From an uncultured Treponema sp. (GTDB lineage: Bacteria; Spirochaetota; Spirochaetia; Treponematales; Treponemataceae): DNA of 64,000 bases. A program made the translations under genes and the position numbers. How positions within the stretch are numbered: the stretch's first letter is position 1; each line of letters opens with the position of its first letter. Positions 53,067-62,092 of the stretch are shown here, piece by piece. The notes under the pieces are model-generated. The model was not told where the DNA came from. It searched no databases and saw only the letters and a list, made by a program, of their open reading frames with translations. Location: NCBI GenBank assembly GCA_949300145.1, contig CASGDA010000001.1:1-64000 (forward strand). Direction: 5' to 3'.

Positions 53067-55148
53067 ATGTTCATCTCTGAAATCAGAATACCTGTAAACA
53101 GACTTAAAGGAGCGGGAAAAACAACAGAAACCCTTCTCGCAGGAATGGGGATACGCACAGTCGGGGATTTGCTGTCTTTCTGGCCGAGAACCTGGGAATA
53201 CAGAACAGAATTCCATACATTGAATCAATTTGAAAGCAAACCGAAAATCCAGGTAAAATGCACTGTCATCGCCCATGACTGGATCGGATTCGGAAGGATG
53301 AGGACATTAAAGCTCATAATCGAAGATGAAACGGGCAGAAGGGCAGCCCTTCCCTGCTTCAACAGACCTTTCCTTGAAAAACAATTCCAGGAGGGAACGG
53401 AATGCGTTGTTTACGGCTCATTTTACCGGAAATACGGGGAACTGCAGTCTTCGAATTTTGAAATAGAGCCCGCCGGGGAAGATATACCGCGGGCAAGGAT
53501 TCTGCCGGTGTATCCGCTCACGGAAGGGCTTTCCCAGGCAAAGATACGGAAACTAATGCAGAACGCGGTCAGCGAATATGCGAAAGGGATAAATTCCGAG
53601 CTTGCAGAAGATATACGGCGGGAATATAAACTGCCCTCAAAACAAGACATTATTTTTTTCATGCACGCGCCGAAAAATCAGGAGGAAACAGAAAAAGCCC
53701 GCCATGCGGTTATATTTGAGGAATTCTTTTTCTTTGAATACGCTTTGGGGAAACGCTCCATTGAACGCCGGGGAAAACTACCATGCTACGGAAACGGATC
53801 TTCCGCCGCGCCAAGAAACGTAATTCCATTCACCCCTGTTCCTTTGCAGGAGGCGGTATTAAGGCGTCTCCCCTTCGACCTGACGCAGGCGCAGAAAAAT
53901 GTAATCAGCGAAATAAATTCAAACATCCTTTCCGACAACAGCCCCATGGCAAGACTGCTGCAGGGCGACGTGGGTTCCGGGAAAACTCTCGTCGCTTTCT
54001 TTGCGGTGGCGGCGGTAACCGCTTTAAAAAAACAAAGCGCCCTGATTGTTCCCACGGAGCTTCTGGCCAGACAGCATGCGGAAACAGCCGCGGCTGTTCT
54101 CGAGCCGGCAGGAATCCGCATCGCATTTCTTTCAGGCAATATTAAATCAAGCGGAAGGGAACTGCTGCTGAAGGAACTCAAACAGGGAAATATTGATTTC
54201 ATAATCGGAACCCACGCCCTTTTCTCGAAGGATGTGGAATACAATAATCTCTCGCTGGTTATCGTTGATGAGCAGCACCGCTTCGGGGTCCTGCAGAGGG
54301 CCGCATTAATAGAAAAAGGACGTGAATCTTCCCCGGAGAAAACAAGCCCCCATCTTCTGATGATGAGTGCGACGCCAATTCCCAGAACCCTTGCGCTGTC
54401 CGTTTTCGGAGACCTGGACGTATCAACGATAACCGCCTCGCCTCCCGGCAGAAAACCGGTTATAACCCACCTGGCAAGGAAAGGCAATGAAAAAAAAGTC
54501 TATGACTTTGTACAAAAAGAAATTTCCGCGGGACGGCAGGCATATTTCGTATACCCCCTTATAAGTATATCCGAATCACTTGCCTTGAAATCAGCGGAGC
54601 AAATGTTCAGTCACTTAACCGAAAGGATTTTTCCCGGTACAAACGCCGCGCTGATACATTCAAAAATACCTGAAGAAGATCAACGCATTATAATGAACAA
54701 ATTCAAATCAGGTGAAATAAAAATTCTGGTGGCCACAAGCGTAATAGAAGTAGGTGTCGATATACCCAACGCAACCTGCATGGTTATAGAGCAGGCGGAA
54801 CGGTTCGGACTTGCGGCCCTCCATCAGTTACGGGGCCGTGTCGGCCGCGGCAAAGAACAGTCTTACTGCTTTTTGATTTATAATGAAAACCTTACTGAAG
54901 ACGGTAAAGCCCGGCTGAAAATAATGAAAGAAACATCAGACGGATTTAAAATCGCCGAAGAAGACTTAAAGATAAGAGGCCCGGGGGAAATAACCGGCAT
55001 AATGCAATCCGGATATTCATCATTCAAGACCGGAGATCCGGTACGGGATTCGGAAATACTTAACGAAGCCCGTACCGCCGCTTTCAATCTACTGGCAAAA
55101 GAACATTTGCCGGAAGACAAAAGGAACCAGCATCTGTTATTGCATTAA
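53067..55148 (+). CDS. recG: ATP-dependent DNA helicase RecG
   Basis: 693 residues. The wedge domain opens with RLKGAGKTTETLLAGMGI and FWPRTWEYR. Helicase motif I is GDVGSGKT (G300-T307), motif II is DEQH (D401-H404), motif III SATPIPRT, and motif VI is QLRGRVGRG. RecG regresses stalled forks and branch-migrates Holliday junctions. A perfect TATAAT (53050-53055) lies 11 bases before the ATG but has no fitting -35. Its stop shares TTAA with the stop of the convergent sigma gene. Confidence 0.93.
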   Translation: MFISEIRIPVNRLKGAGKTTETLLAGMGIRTVGDLLSFWPRTWEYRTEFHTLNQFESKPKIQVKCTVIAHDWIGFGRMRTLKLIIEDETGRRAALPCFNRPFLEKQFQEGTECVVYGSFYRKYGELQSSNFEIEPAGEDIPRARILPVYPLTEGLSQAKIRKLMQNAVSEYAKGINSELAEDIRREYKLPSKQDIIFFMHAPKNQEETEKARHAVIFEEFFFFEYALGKRSIERRGKLPCYGNGSSAAPRNVIPFTPVPLQEAVLRRLPFDLTQAQKNVISEINSNILSDNSPMARLLQGDVGSGKTLVAFFAVAAVTALKKQSALIVPTELLARQHAETAAAVLEPAGIRIAFLSGNIKSSGRELLLKELKQGNIDFIIGTHALFSKDVEYNNLSLVIVDEQHRFGVLQRAALIEKGRESSPEKTSPHLLMMSATPIPRTLALSVFGDLDVSTITASPPGRKPVITHLARKGNEKKVYDFVQKEISAGRQAYFVYPLISISESLALKSAEQMFSHLTERIFPGTNAALIHSKIPEEDQRIIMNKFKSGEIKILVATSVIEVGVDIPNATCMVIEQAERFGLAALHQLRGRVGRGKEQSYCFLIYNENLTEDGKARLKIMKETSDGFKIAEEDLKIRGPGEITGIMQSGYSSFKTGDPVRDSEILNEARTAAFNLLAKEHLPEDKRNQHLLLH

Positions 55149-56005
55149 GCCACATACGCCTCAAGTTTGGACATCTTCGCAGGTGTCTGTAAATGCTTTA
55201 TAGCCTTTTTTTCAATCTGTCTTATTCTTTCTTTTGTCAAGCCGAAAGCATCCCCTATCTCTTTCAGGGACATGGCTTTCCGTCCATTCAAACCGAATCT
55301 GGATTTAATAATTTCAGCCTCTTTGCCTGTCAGAGTGTCAAGGACGGAGTCTATATCCGAACGCAAACCGGATGTCATGACAAAATCTTCAGGAGATTCA
55401 TACCTGCTGTCTTCTATCAACTCACCGAAAGAATCGGCTCCGTGTTCCTGATGAACAGGCGCATCCAGGGAAATCATATCCTTCGAGGCATTCATAATTT
55501 CCCGGACGAGAGAGGAATCCATCCCCATATGACGTGAAATATGCTCCAGCTCTTCAGCGTCGCTCATGGCGCTGTCAAGCTGTTTCCGGATTTTCTCAAT
55601 CTGAACCAATTCATTGGCCCTGTTGAGGGGCAGCCTGATCATACGGGACTTTTCGCAGACAGCTTTCAGTACAGCCTGCTTAATCCACCACACAGCGTAG
55701 GATATAAAGTGATAACCCAACTCAGGATTAAAGCGCTCGGCCGCATTCATAAGACCGATGTTTCCTTCACTTATCAGATCGAGGAGAGGGACACCCTGAT
55801 TCTGATACTTTTTCGCCACATTGACGACAAAACGCAAATTGGCCTGGACGAGTTTGTTTTTGGCTTCCTGATCACCGTTCCTGGCGGCAACGGCATATTC
55901 ATACTCCTGCTCTTTTGACAGAAGTGGAATTTTATTTATTTCATTTAAATAAACAACAAGCGCATCATTTTCAAAGGAGTTTCTTTTAACATTTGATTTT
56001 TCCAT
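55145..56005 (-). CDS. Group 2 sigma-70 factor (RpoS-like)
   Basis: 286 residues. Region 1.2 (DALVVYLNEINKIPLLSKEQE), region 2 (NLRFVVNVAKKYQNQGVPLLDLISEGNIGL and YAVWWIKQAVLKAV), region 3 and region 4 (LTGKEAEIIKSRFGL, MSLKEIGDAFGLTKERIRQI) are all present. There is no region 1.1. Size and layout fit RpoS-like alternative sigma factors rather than the primary sigma. A sigma-54-type element lies upstream. A GGGAGG ribosome binding site precedes the ATG. It converges with recG. Confidence 0.88.
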   Translation of the reverse strand: MEKSNVKRNSFENDALVVYLNEINKIPLLSKEQEYEYAVAARNGDQEAKNKLVQANLRFVVNVAKKYQNQGVPLLDLISEGNIGLMNAAERFNPELGYHFISYAVWWIKQAVLKAVCEKSRMIRLPLNRANELVQIEKIRKQLDSAMSDAEELEHISRHMGMDSSLVREIMNASKDMISLDAPVHQEHGADSFGELIEDSRYESPEDFVMTSGLRSDIDSVLDTLTGKEAEIIKSRFGLNGRKAMSLKEIGDAFGLTKERIRQIEKKAIKHLQTPAKMSKLEAYVA

Positions 56006-56075
56006 AATAACCTCCCGATTATTTTCCGGAAAAATTGTTGATTTTTCCCGGAATCAAACTTATACTAATATTATA

Positions 56076-56092
56076 GCAAATTTTATGCCAAA
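56076..56092 (-). promoter_or_regulatory. Sigma-54 (-24/-12) promoter of the alternative sigma gene
   Basis: On the minus strand TTGGCATAAAATTTGCTA: GG (56088-56089), exactly ten bases, then GC (56076-56077), against consensus YTGGCACG-N4-TTGCW. The predicted start is near 56065, about 60 bases before the ATG. A TATAAT (56070-56075) overlaps it, but no sigma-70 -35 fits, so a sigma-70 promoter is the weaker reading. Confidence 0.55.
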
Positions 56093-56387
56093 ACAGAAAA
56101 AAAACAAGTCTGTTATTGCATAAAATAATTCCTTATATTACAAAGAATTGCAAAACAAAAAATATGAGAAAGAATATCTTCCCAAGGAAAACCTGTTTCT
56201 CCAGTGAAAACTGTGTTAAAATGACACAACAAATGCCACTGATTCTAAAAAGCGTATCATTTTGCCGGATTAAAAGGATTTCAAAAATGAAGCGTTTTTC
56301 GGCTGTCTACCACTTGCCACCGGAGATATTTATTCGTATATTTAAATATGAAAATACAAATTTTTTCTAAAATTTATGGAGGCTTTT
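56093..56387. other. AT-rich intergenic region upstream of groES
   Basis: The full sigma-to-groES gap is 56006-56387. No CIRCE element (TTAGCACTC inverted repeat) is visible and no gene is supported. The only promoter-like pair on the plus strand is TTGCCA (56314-56319), 17-base spacer, TATATT (56337-56342). The bases between 56093 and 56313 show nothing else recognisable. Confidence 0.5.
56314..56342 (+). promoter_or_regulatory. groES promoter
   Basis: TTGCCA, a 17-base spacer and TATATT, about 46 bases before the ATG at 56388. Confidence 0.55.
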
Positions 56388-56654
56388 ATGAAACTCAAAC
56401 CCTTGGCGGATCGGGTTCTCGTTAAAACAGAGAAAAGTGAATCAAAAACTGCGGCAGGCATAATCATCCCCGACACCGCACAGGAAAAAACACAGATAGC
56501 AGTTGTCATCGCAATCGGAGACGATTCTGAAAAAATCAAAGTTGCCCCCGGTCAGAAAATCATGTATGACAAGTACGCAGGTACAGCGGTAAAAATCGAC
56601 GGAGAGGATCACCTCATCCTTAAAGCCGCTGACATAATAGCTGTTGTAGAATAA
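56388..56654 (+). CDS. groES: Co-chaperonin GroES
   Basis: 88 residues from the ATG at 56388, placed by GGAGG six bases upstream. An ATG at 56376 precedes that site. The beta-barrel core (PLADRVLVKTEKSESKTAAG), the mobile loop and the C-terminal EDHLILKAADIIAVVE are typical. It caps GroEL. groEL is not adjacent. A terminator follows directly. Confidence 0.93.
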   Translation: MKLKPLADRVLVKTEKSESKTAAGIIIPDTAQEKTQIAVVIAIGDDSEKIKVAPGQKIMYDKYAGTAVKIDGEDHLILKAADIIAVVE

Positions 56655-56655
56655 A

Positions 56656-56689
56656 AAATTAAAAAGCGCCGCACGGCGCTTTTTAATTT
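56656..56689. terminator. Bidirectional terminator between groES and the TPR gene
   Basis: A perfect 16-bp stem (left arm 56656-56671, right arm 56674-56689) with a two-base CA loop, and A/T runs on both sides. It serves groES and the convergent TPR gene, whose stop codon lies in the right arm. Confidence 0.9.
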
Positions 56690-58443
56690 CCCAGAGAACT
56701 TTCCAGGCGGCGCAGCAGGGTCTTTGCGCTGTAATTATCCTTGTCCAATGAAACGGCATGGCGCAGCATATCGACAGCCCTCACACAGGCTTTCTGAAGC
56801 TCGAAGACAACGGCCGCCTCGTAATACATACGGCTCTTTGTCCCTGCTTCGTCCGATGTCTCTCCTGCCATAACAAACAAATCAGCCGCTTCATTATACT
56901 TTCCCTGCTTCTTAAGAATGACGGCGGAATTTGCATAAGCGGCATAATTTTTTCCGTCCGATTCTATGACAGATTCAAAAAGGCCGAGAGCCGTATCCGG
57001 ATTACCGGCGGCGGCTTCCTGTATTCCGGAATAAACCGGATCAGGCGAAGACGAATCTTTCAGCACCTCAAAAGCCAGATTAAAGTCACCCTGGGCGCAG
57101 AACAACCATACGGCAAAATCCGCAACCAACCGGTTTCCGCTATATAGTTCCAGAAGATTCCAGAGTTTATGCCGTGCGTCGGCGTCCTTCCCGTTTTGAA
57201 AACACAGGAACCTGATTTCCTCCAGATTAAGACGGAGATCCTTTCCGTCTCCGTCTGAAGTATTGGAGGACAAAGCTGAATCCAGAACTTCCCTGGCTTC
57301 CGGCAGTGTAACAGGTTTATTCAATTCCGCGGCTTCCATCGCAACGGAAACAAACCCGGCTTCGCGCAAAGCGTCTTCGGCGAACCCGTATTTTCCTCCA
57401 AAAAGAACAACCGAGGGGGAATCAGCGGGGACAGCACTCCGCACATATTCCGCGACCGCAGGATAATAATCCGGAAAAAAAGAAAGGCATTTTTCCAAAG
57501 TGGAGCGCTTTTCAGACCAGGAGGCGGCGTAAACCGAATGATTGAAAAAAGGAACAGGGCCGACTGCCTCCCCCGAGGACACGAGAATTTTCCACAGGGA
57601 ATCAGCTTTGCCGCTGTCGCCGCTCATGTAGAAGGAATCCGCGGCAAGGAGAACCTCCTCAGGAGAAAAAAAACGCAGCAAGGAATCCTGCGCCATCTCA
57701 CCGCCGGAGGAACGGACGGCAGAAAAAAGAATTCCGGGAACCGCACTGAAGAAACCCGCATCATATGCCAACAGGGACTTCAAATAACTGTCGCCGTCCA
57801 ACGAAAGAGAGGAGGAATCCCGCACGCCGTTTTCCGGGGCCATGCAGAATGCATCATATGCCTGCCGGTAATTCCCTTCCAGAGCGTATAAAAGCGCCCC
57901 GTCCCTTCTGAAAACGGGGTTCCCGGAAAATTTCCAGGCATCCGAATAGGACTGCGGATTCATGGAAGAAAAATCAGGGGCGCCGCCATTTACCGGCATG
58001 GAAGAAACAATTTCAGTGTAAGCCGCAAGGGAGGCAAATTCCGTCCCCTTCAAAAAAGGAAGGAACTCCACAGCCTCCGCGGTTTTATTTTCTTTCAGAA
58101 GAACATAGACAAGAACCGCGGAAAGCCTGTCATTAACAGGAAAATTATCCAGAGCAATCCGGATGGTTTCTTCAGCCTGATTCAATTCCGAGAGGTTTAT
58201 TTCCCTTTTTGCGATGGAAATCCACTGGCTTGTACTGACAGCTTTTTTTCTGGCATCTTTCAAAACGGACAAAGCCTCATTCCTGTCTCCGGACAAAATG
58301 AGGGTATCAACAGTCGAAAGCATTTCCGGCAAAGACCTTCCGTGCCGTTCCGAAAAGCTTCTGTATAAAATAACGGAGACGAGGATGGCGGCAAACAAAA
58401 AAAAAGCAGCCGCAATAACAACGGCTACCCGATTACGATTCAC
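56683..58443 (-). CDS. Membrane-anchored TPR protein
   Basis: 586 residues from a GTG at 58443 with GAGG upstream. It overlaps nusB by 11 bases. An ATG at 58479 lies deeper in nusB. An N-terminal membrane helix (VAVVIAAAFFLFAAILVSVILY) is followed by many TPR-like helix pairs (for example ALLYALEGNYRQAYDAF, ALGLFESVIESDGKNYAAY, SAVILKKQGKYNEAADLF). It probably faces the periplasm. Function unknown. It follows nusB and is probably cotranscribed. Confidence 0.75.
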   Translation of the reverse strand: MNRNRVAVVIAAAFFLFAAILVSVILYRSFSERHGRSLPEMLSTVDTLILSGDRNEALSVLKDARKKAVSTSQWISIAKREINLSELNQAEETIRIALDNFPVNDRLSAVLVYVLLKENKTAEAVEFLPFLKGTEFASLAAYTEIVSSMPVNGGAPDFSSMNPQSYSDAWKFSGNPVFRRDGALLYALEGNYRQAYDAFCMAPENGVRDSSSLSLDGDSYLKSLLAYDAGFFSAVPGILFSAVRSSGGEMAQDSLLRFFSPEEVLLAADSFYMSGDSGKADSLWKILVSSGEAVGPVPFFNHSVYAASWSEKRSTLEKCLSFFPDYYPAVAEYVRSAVPADSPSVVLFGGKYGFAEDALREAGFVSVAMEAAELNKPVTLPEAREVLDSALSSNTSDGDGKDLRLNLEEIRFLCFQNGKDADARHKLWNLLELYSGNRLVADFAVWLFCAQGDFNLAFEVLKDSSSPDPVYSGIQEAAAGNPDTALGLFESVIESDGKNYAAYANSAVILKKQGKYNEAADLFVMAGETSDEAGTKSRMYYEAAVVFELQKACVRAVDMLRHAVSLDKDNYSAKTLLRRLESSLGN

Positions 58444-58867
58444 CGGCGGTAACCTCAATATTTTTACGCACGGCATCAAGAACCGCGTTTATAAAACGGT
58501 AAGAATCAGGGGAACCGAATTCCCGTGAAATTTCCACAGCCTCATCTATCACAATTGACGGATGCAAATCCCTCTGGTAAAAAAGGGAATACACACTCAT
58601 CCGCAGAATTGAAAGATCCACTTTTTGAAGGCGGGATATTTCCCAATTCGTGATGTTCCGGGAGATTTCAGCATCGATTTCCGCTATGTTCTCAACCACA
58701 CCGCAAACAATCAGCCGGACAAAGGAAAGCCCGGCATCACCGAAACAGTCCTTTTTGGAATCCGAAAGCCATTCAAAATCCAGCAAATCCTGAATTTGGC
58801 AGCCGGATATCTCCCAGGCATACAAAGTCTGGAACGCTAAAATTCTTGATTTACGTCTACCGGCCAT
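58433..58867 (-). CDS. nusB: Transcription antitermination factor NusB
   Basis: 144 residues. The all-helical NusB fold is marked by RRKSRILAFQTLYAWEIS, IDAEISRNITNWEISRLQKVD, ILRMSVYSLFY and IVIDEAVEISREFGSPDSYRFINAVLD. It binds boxA RNA with S10 for rRNA antitermination. AAGGAAAG lies before the ATG. Confidence 0.93.
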   Translation of the reverse strand: MAGRRKSRILAFQTLYAWEISGCQIQDLLDFEWLSDSKKDCFGDAGLSFVRLIVCGVVENIAEIDAEISRNITNWEISRLQKVDLSILRMSVYSLFYQRDLHPSIVIDEAVEISREFGSPDSYRFINAVLDAVRKNIEVTAGES

Positions 58868-58905
58868 TTTACCGACTTTCCTTCATCCGACAAACGGATT
58901 CTGAA

Positions 58906-60018
58906 TCACCAGGAAAGGGTGCGGTCCAAAGAAGCGCCTGACTTCATAATCTGATAATTCTCAGGTGTCTTGAGTTCCTTTATAATCTCAAGAAGGGCGT
59001 TGCTCACAGCCTCGCTTTGGGCCTGGGCTATCATGCTCTGCTTGATATACTCATAAACCGTTATTGTTGTTCCAGGCTGAACCACATCCCCTATCTCAAG
59101 TATCTTGGCGGGATATTTCTCCTGAACAATGAAACACTGGAAATTCTCAGGTGTTTCATTCACATCGGAGACGGAATTCTTCTCCATTGTGAAAATATTC
59201 AGCAGCGCCTGCATTGAAATTCCCAGCTGAACAGCGGCGGACTCATTTTTATTAACATACAAATCCCCGGCCTGGAATCCTGAATTCTCCTTTTGGGAAC
59301 GGATCTGCACTTCAGCGGAGGCGGAAGGTTTGTCCCGGAGTTCCTTTTGAATATCCGTAACAAGATTCTTGGCGGCGGAAGAATTATCCCCTTTTCTGGC
59401 GACTACAAGGAAAAGTTTCACCATATCAGGCTGGAAAAAACGCTGCTTGTTCAAATCATAGTAAGAACGGATTGAAACATCATCCGGAGCCTTTATATTC
59501 TGGATTTCATCCCTCTTCTTTGTGACCACATACCTTTGGGCGATAATCTGGCTTCTGAGGAATTTTTTATATTCGGAAATGCTCATTCCATTCTGATTTT
59601 TCATGAATTCATCCAGAGTCATGTTATACTGTTCCTTGACCATCCTGGAGAATTCAGCCTCCGTTATGTTCCTGCCCACCTGCTGGGAAAGAATCTGGTT
59701 GAAGCTTTGATTCACATCCGAATCAGTAATCCTCATGCCTTCTTTTTCCGCGGCCTGAACAACCAGACGCTCGTTAATGAGGGTATCAAGAACCTGCTTC
59801 CTTTCCTCCACAGTCATTTCTTTCCCAAGCTCTTTCTCATAAGCTTCCACACGTGATTTCAGTTGGGCCAGGGTTATCGGCTCATTTTTGCTCAGCTTTA
59901 CCATTGCAATGGGCTGAAGGTCAGCCTGCTGGGCTGAAAGAGTCAGCAAGGCCGAAAAAAGGAAAAAAGCACATACTGTCACACGATTCATAATAAGCTC
60001 CCCAACTTTAAATGACAT
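58906..60018 (-). CDS. SurA-like periplasmic chaperone
   Basis: 370 residues from the ATG at 60018, chosen for AGGAGG at good spacing. An ATG at 59991 with GGGGAG is the alternative. A signal peptide ends before QQADLQP. A SurA N-terminal domain follows (ITLAQLKSRVEAYEKELGKE, VLDTLINERLVVQAAEKEG). The C-terminal half resembles a degenerate parvulin region (YYDLNKQRFFQPDMVKLFLV), but I see no clear isomerase active site. It is likely a chaperone for outer-membrane proteins. Confidence 0.8.
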   Translation of the reverse strand: MSFKVGELIMNRVTVCAFFLFSALLTLSAQQADLQPIAMVKLSKNEPITLAQLKSRVEAYEKELGKEMTVEERKQVLDTLINERLVVQAAEKEGMRITDSDVNQSFNQILSQQVGRNITEAEFSRMVKEQYNMTLDEFMKNQNGMSISEYKKFLRSQIIAQRYVVTKKRDEIQNIKAPDDVSIRSYYDLNKQRFFQPDMVKLFLVVARKGDNSSAAKNLVTDIQKELRDKPSASAEVQIRSQKENSGFQAGDLYVNKNESAAVQLGISMQALLNIFTMEKNSVSDVNETPENFQCFIVQEKYPAKILEIGDVVQPGTTITVYEYIKQSMIAQAQSEAVSNALLEIIKELKTPENYQIMKSGASLDRTLSW

Positions 60019-60155
60019 TGAAACCTCCTGAATGAAGGAAAAAAAACACGGAGATATACAGAAATAGAACAACCTTGCGGTACAATGAGTTACACCCAGA
60101 AGCCGAATGATATTCCATCTTTAAATCCCCAAGTTAAAACTAAATGTTATGCCCT

Positions 60156-61949
60156 TCAGTCTTTAAGCAAAACAGCCCTTATCCTTCTGACACCGGCAGA
60201 GGAAGACTGCTCTTTCTGTATTTTAAAAACACCCATATCCCCCGTATGTTCCACATGGGGGCCGCCGCATACTTCCCGTGAAAAGTCGCCGATACTGTAA
60301 ACTTTCACCATGTCTTCGTACTTCTCACCGAACAAAGCCCTGGCACCAAGTTTTTTCGCCTCTTCAAGGGGCATAACCTCCATGGTGACGGGCAGATCAG
60401 CCTTTATCTGGTCGTTCACAATCTGCTCCACACGCTCTATCTCCTCCCTGGTCATCGCCTGGGGATGGGTGAAGTCAAAGCGCAGCCTTTCCGCCGTAAT
60501 ATTACTGCCTTTCTGCGCCACATGGGGGCCGAGAACCATGGCAAGAGCCTGATGAAGCAGATGGGTCGCCGTATGGTAAGCGGTGGTCTGTTCCGAATGA
60601 TCCGCCAGTCCGCCTTTAAAAATCTGATCCCCTCCCATGCGGGAAAGTTCCTGGTGCTTCTTAAAAGCCTCATCAAACTCTTCCTTGGCGACAGAAAATC
60701 CGTTTTCTTCCGCAAGCTCTTCCGTCAATTCGATGGGGAATCCGTAAGTATCATACAATTTAAATGCCAGACGGCCGGGAATCACTTTTTTCGGATTCCT
60801 CAAGAGATTCGGAAGCATTTTTTCAAATTCAGCCTCGCCTTTCTTTAACGTCTGGAGGAATTTAGCCTCTTCAGCCTTCAATTCTGAATAAATGAAGTCA
60901 GCCTTTCCGGCAACCTCAGGATAGGGGACGGCATACTGCCGTATCACAACCTCCGAAATTTTCGAGAGGAATTCCCCTTCTATACCGAGTTTACGTCCAT
61001 GCCTGACAGCCCGTCTGATAAGACGCCTTAAAACGTAGCCTGCCCCCACATTGGAAGGAACAACACCCTTGGGATCCCCTATGATGAAAGTGGCGGCGCG
61101 CACATGGTCGCAAATGATACGGATGGAAACATCATCCTCTTCCTTCTGCCCGTATGTTTTTCCTGACACGGATTCCACTGCGGCTATCACAGGGCGGAAA
61201 ATATCCGTATCATAGACGGACTTTTTCCCGTTCAGCATTGCGATAGTACGCTCAATCCCCATACCGGTATCGACACATTTGCGGCTGAGTTTTTCATAAG
61301 TACCGTCTTTCAGTTTGTTGTACTGCATGAAAACATCGTTCCATATTTCTATGTATTTTCCGCAATGGCAGCCGGGACGGCAGTTATCACCGCAGGCCGG
61401 TATACCCGTATCAATAAACATTTCGGTATCCGGTCCGCACGGGCCTGTTTCTCCGGCGGGTCCCCACCAGTTATCCGAACGCGGAAGGAAATATATCCTT
61501 TCCTTCGGGATTCCCAGGCTGTTCCAGATTTCCGCCGACTCATCATCCCTCGGCACGGAAGAATCCCCAGCGAATACAGTCACCGAAATCTTATCAGGTG
61601 GAATTCCGAGATAATCCCTGCCGGTTAAAAATTCATAACTGAAGGAAATAGCTTCTTTCTTGAAATAATCCCCCAGAGACCAGTTTCCCAGCATTTCAAA
61701 AAAGGTAAGATGGGCGGAATCGCCTACTTCATCAATATCGCCGGTCCGTATACATTTCTGATAATCTGTAAGCCGCCGGCCTGCCGGATGGGTTTCCCCC
61801 ATTAAATATGGTACAAGGGGATGCATGCCTGCGGTTGTAAAAAGAACTGTCGGATCATTCTCCGGAACAAGGGATTTTCCTGATATCTCGATATGTCCCT
61901 TACTTTTAAAAAATTCAATGTATTTGGAACGTAATTCATCAGCTGTCAT
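60156..61949 (-). CDS. alaS: Alanyl-tRNA synthetase, short form
   Basis: 597 residues from the ATG at 61949. The class II aminoacylation core (YIEFFKSKGHIEISGKSLVP, TTAGMHPLVPYLMG) and the editing domain (YHTATHLLHQAL and CGGPHVEHTG) are complete, but the C-Ala domain that most bacteria have is missing. It ends at VRRIRAVLLKD. Treponemal AlaRS proteins are known to be short as well. No Shine-Dalgarno is visible, and the best promoter ends 7 bases before the ATG. Confidence 0.92.
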   Translation of the reverse strand: MTADELRSKYIEFFKSKGHIEISGKSLVPENDPTVLFTTAGMHPLVPYLMGETHPAGRRLTDYQKCIRTGDIDEVGDSAHLTFFEMLGNWSLGDYFKKEAISFSYEFLTGRDYLGIPPDKISVTVFAGDSSVPRDDESAEIWNSLGIPKERIYFLPRSDNWWGPAGETGPCGPDTEMFIDTGIPACGDNCRPGCHCGKYIEIWNDVFMQYNKLKDGTYEKLSRKCVDTGMGIERTIAMLNGKKSVYDTDIFRPVIAAVESVSGKTYGQKEEDDVSIRIICDHVRAATFIIGDPKGVVPSNVGAGYVLRRLIRRAVRHGRKLGIEGEFLSKISEVVIRQYAVPYPEVAGKADFIYSELKAEEAKFLQTLKKGEAEFEKMLPNLLRNPKKVIPGRLAFKLYDTYGFPIELTEELAEENGFSVAKEEFDEAFKKHQELSRMGGDQIFKGGLADHSEQTTAYHTATHLLHQALAMVLGPHVAQKGSNITAERLRFDFTHPQAMTREEIERVEQIVNDQIKADLPVTMEVMPLEEAKKLGARALFGEKYEDMVKVYSIGDFSREVCGGPHVEHTGDMGVFKIQKEQSSSAGVRRIRAVLLKD

Positions 61950-61956
61950 AATGTAT

Positions 61957-61985
61957 ATAGTAGATAATGAAAGGACATTTGTCAA
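61957..61985 (-). promoter_or_regulatory. alaS promoter ending 7 bases before the ATG
   Basis: Minus-strand TTGACA (61980-61985), a 17-base spacer, then TACTAT (61957-61962). The predicted start is at about 61950, next to the ATG at 61949. Confidence 0.6.
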
Positions 61986-62035
61986 TCTTATGGGGGTACA
62001 CGGGATGCATATCCCGGCTGTCTCCACCGCACATA

Positions 62036-62070
62036 TAAAAACCCCCGCCGGGGACAGCCGACGGGGGTTT
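62036..62070 (-). terminator. ppdK terminator
   Basis: Stem AAACCCCCGTCGG and CCGGCGGGGGTTT on the minus strand, followed by TT and an AT-rich stretch, about 20 bases beyond the ppdK stop. It separates ppdK from alaS. Confidence 0.85.
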
Positions 62071-62092
62071 AATCCTGAAAACATGGATTATG

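Noticed and set aside
53050-53067. recG as a further leaderless gene
   Set aside because: A perfect TATAAT lies 11 bases before the ATG, but there is no fitting -35 or TG extension, and yggT read-through is the simpler source of the transcript.
56116-56370. An 84-residue open frame before groES
   Set aside because: AT-rich, low-quality composition, no ribosome binding site, and it overlaps the groES promoter.
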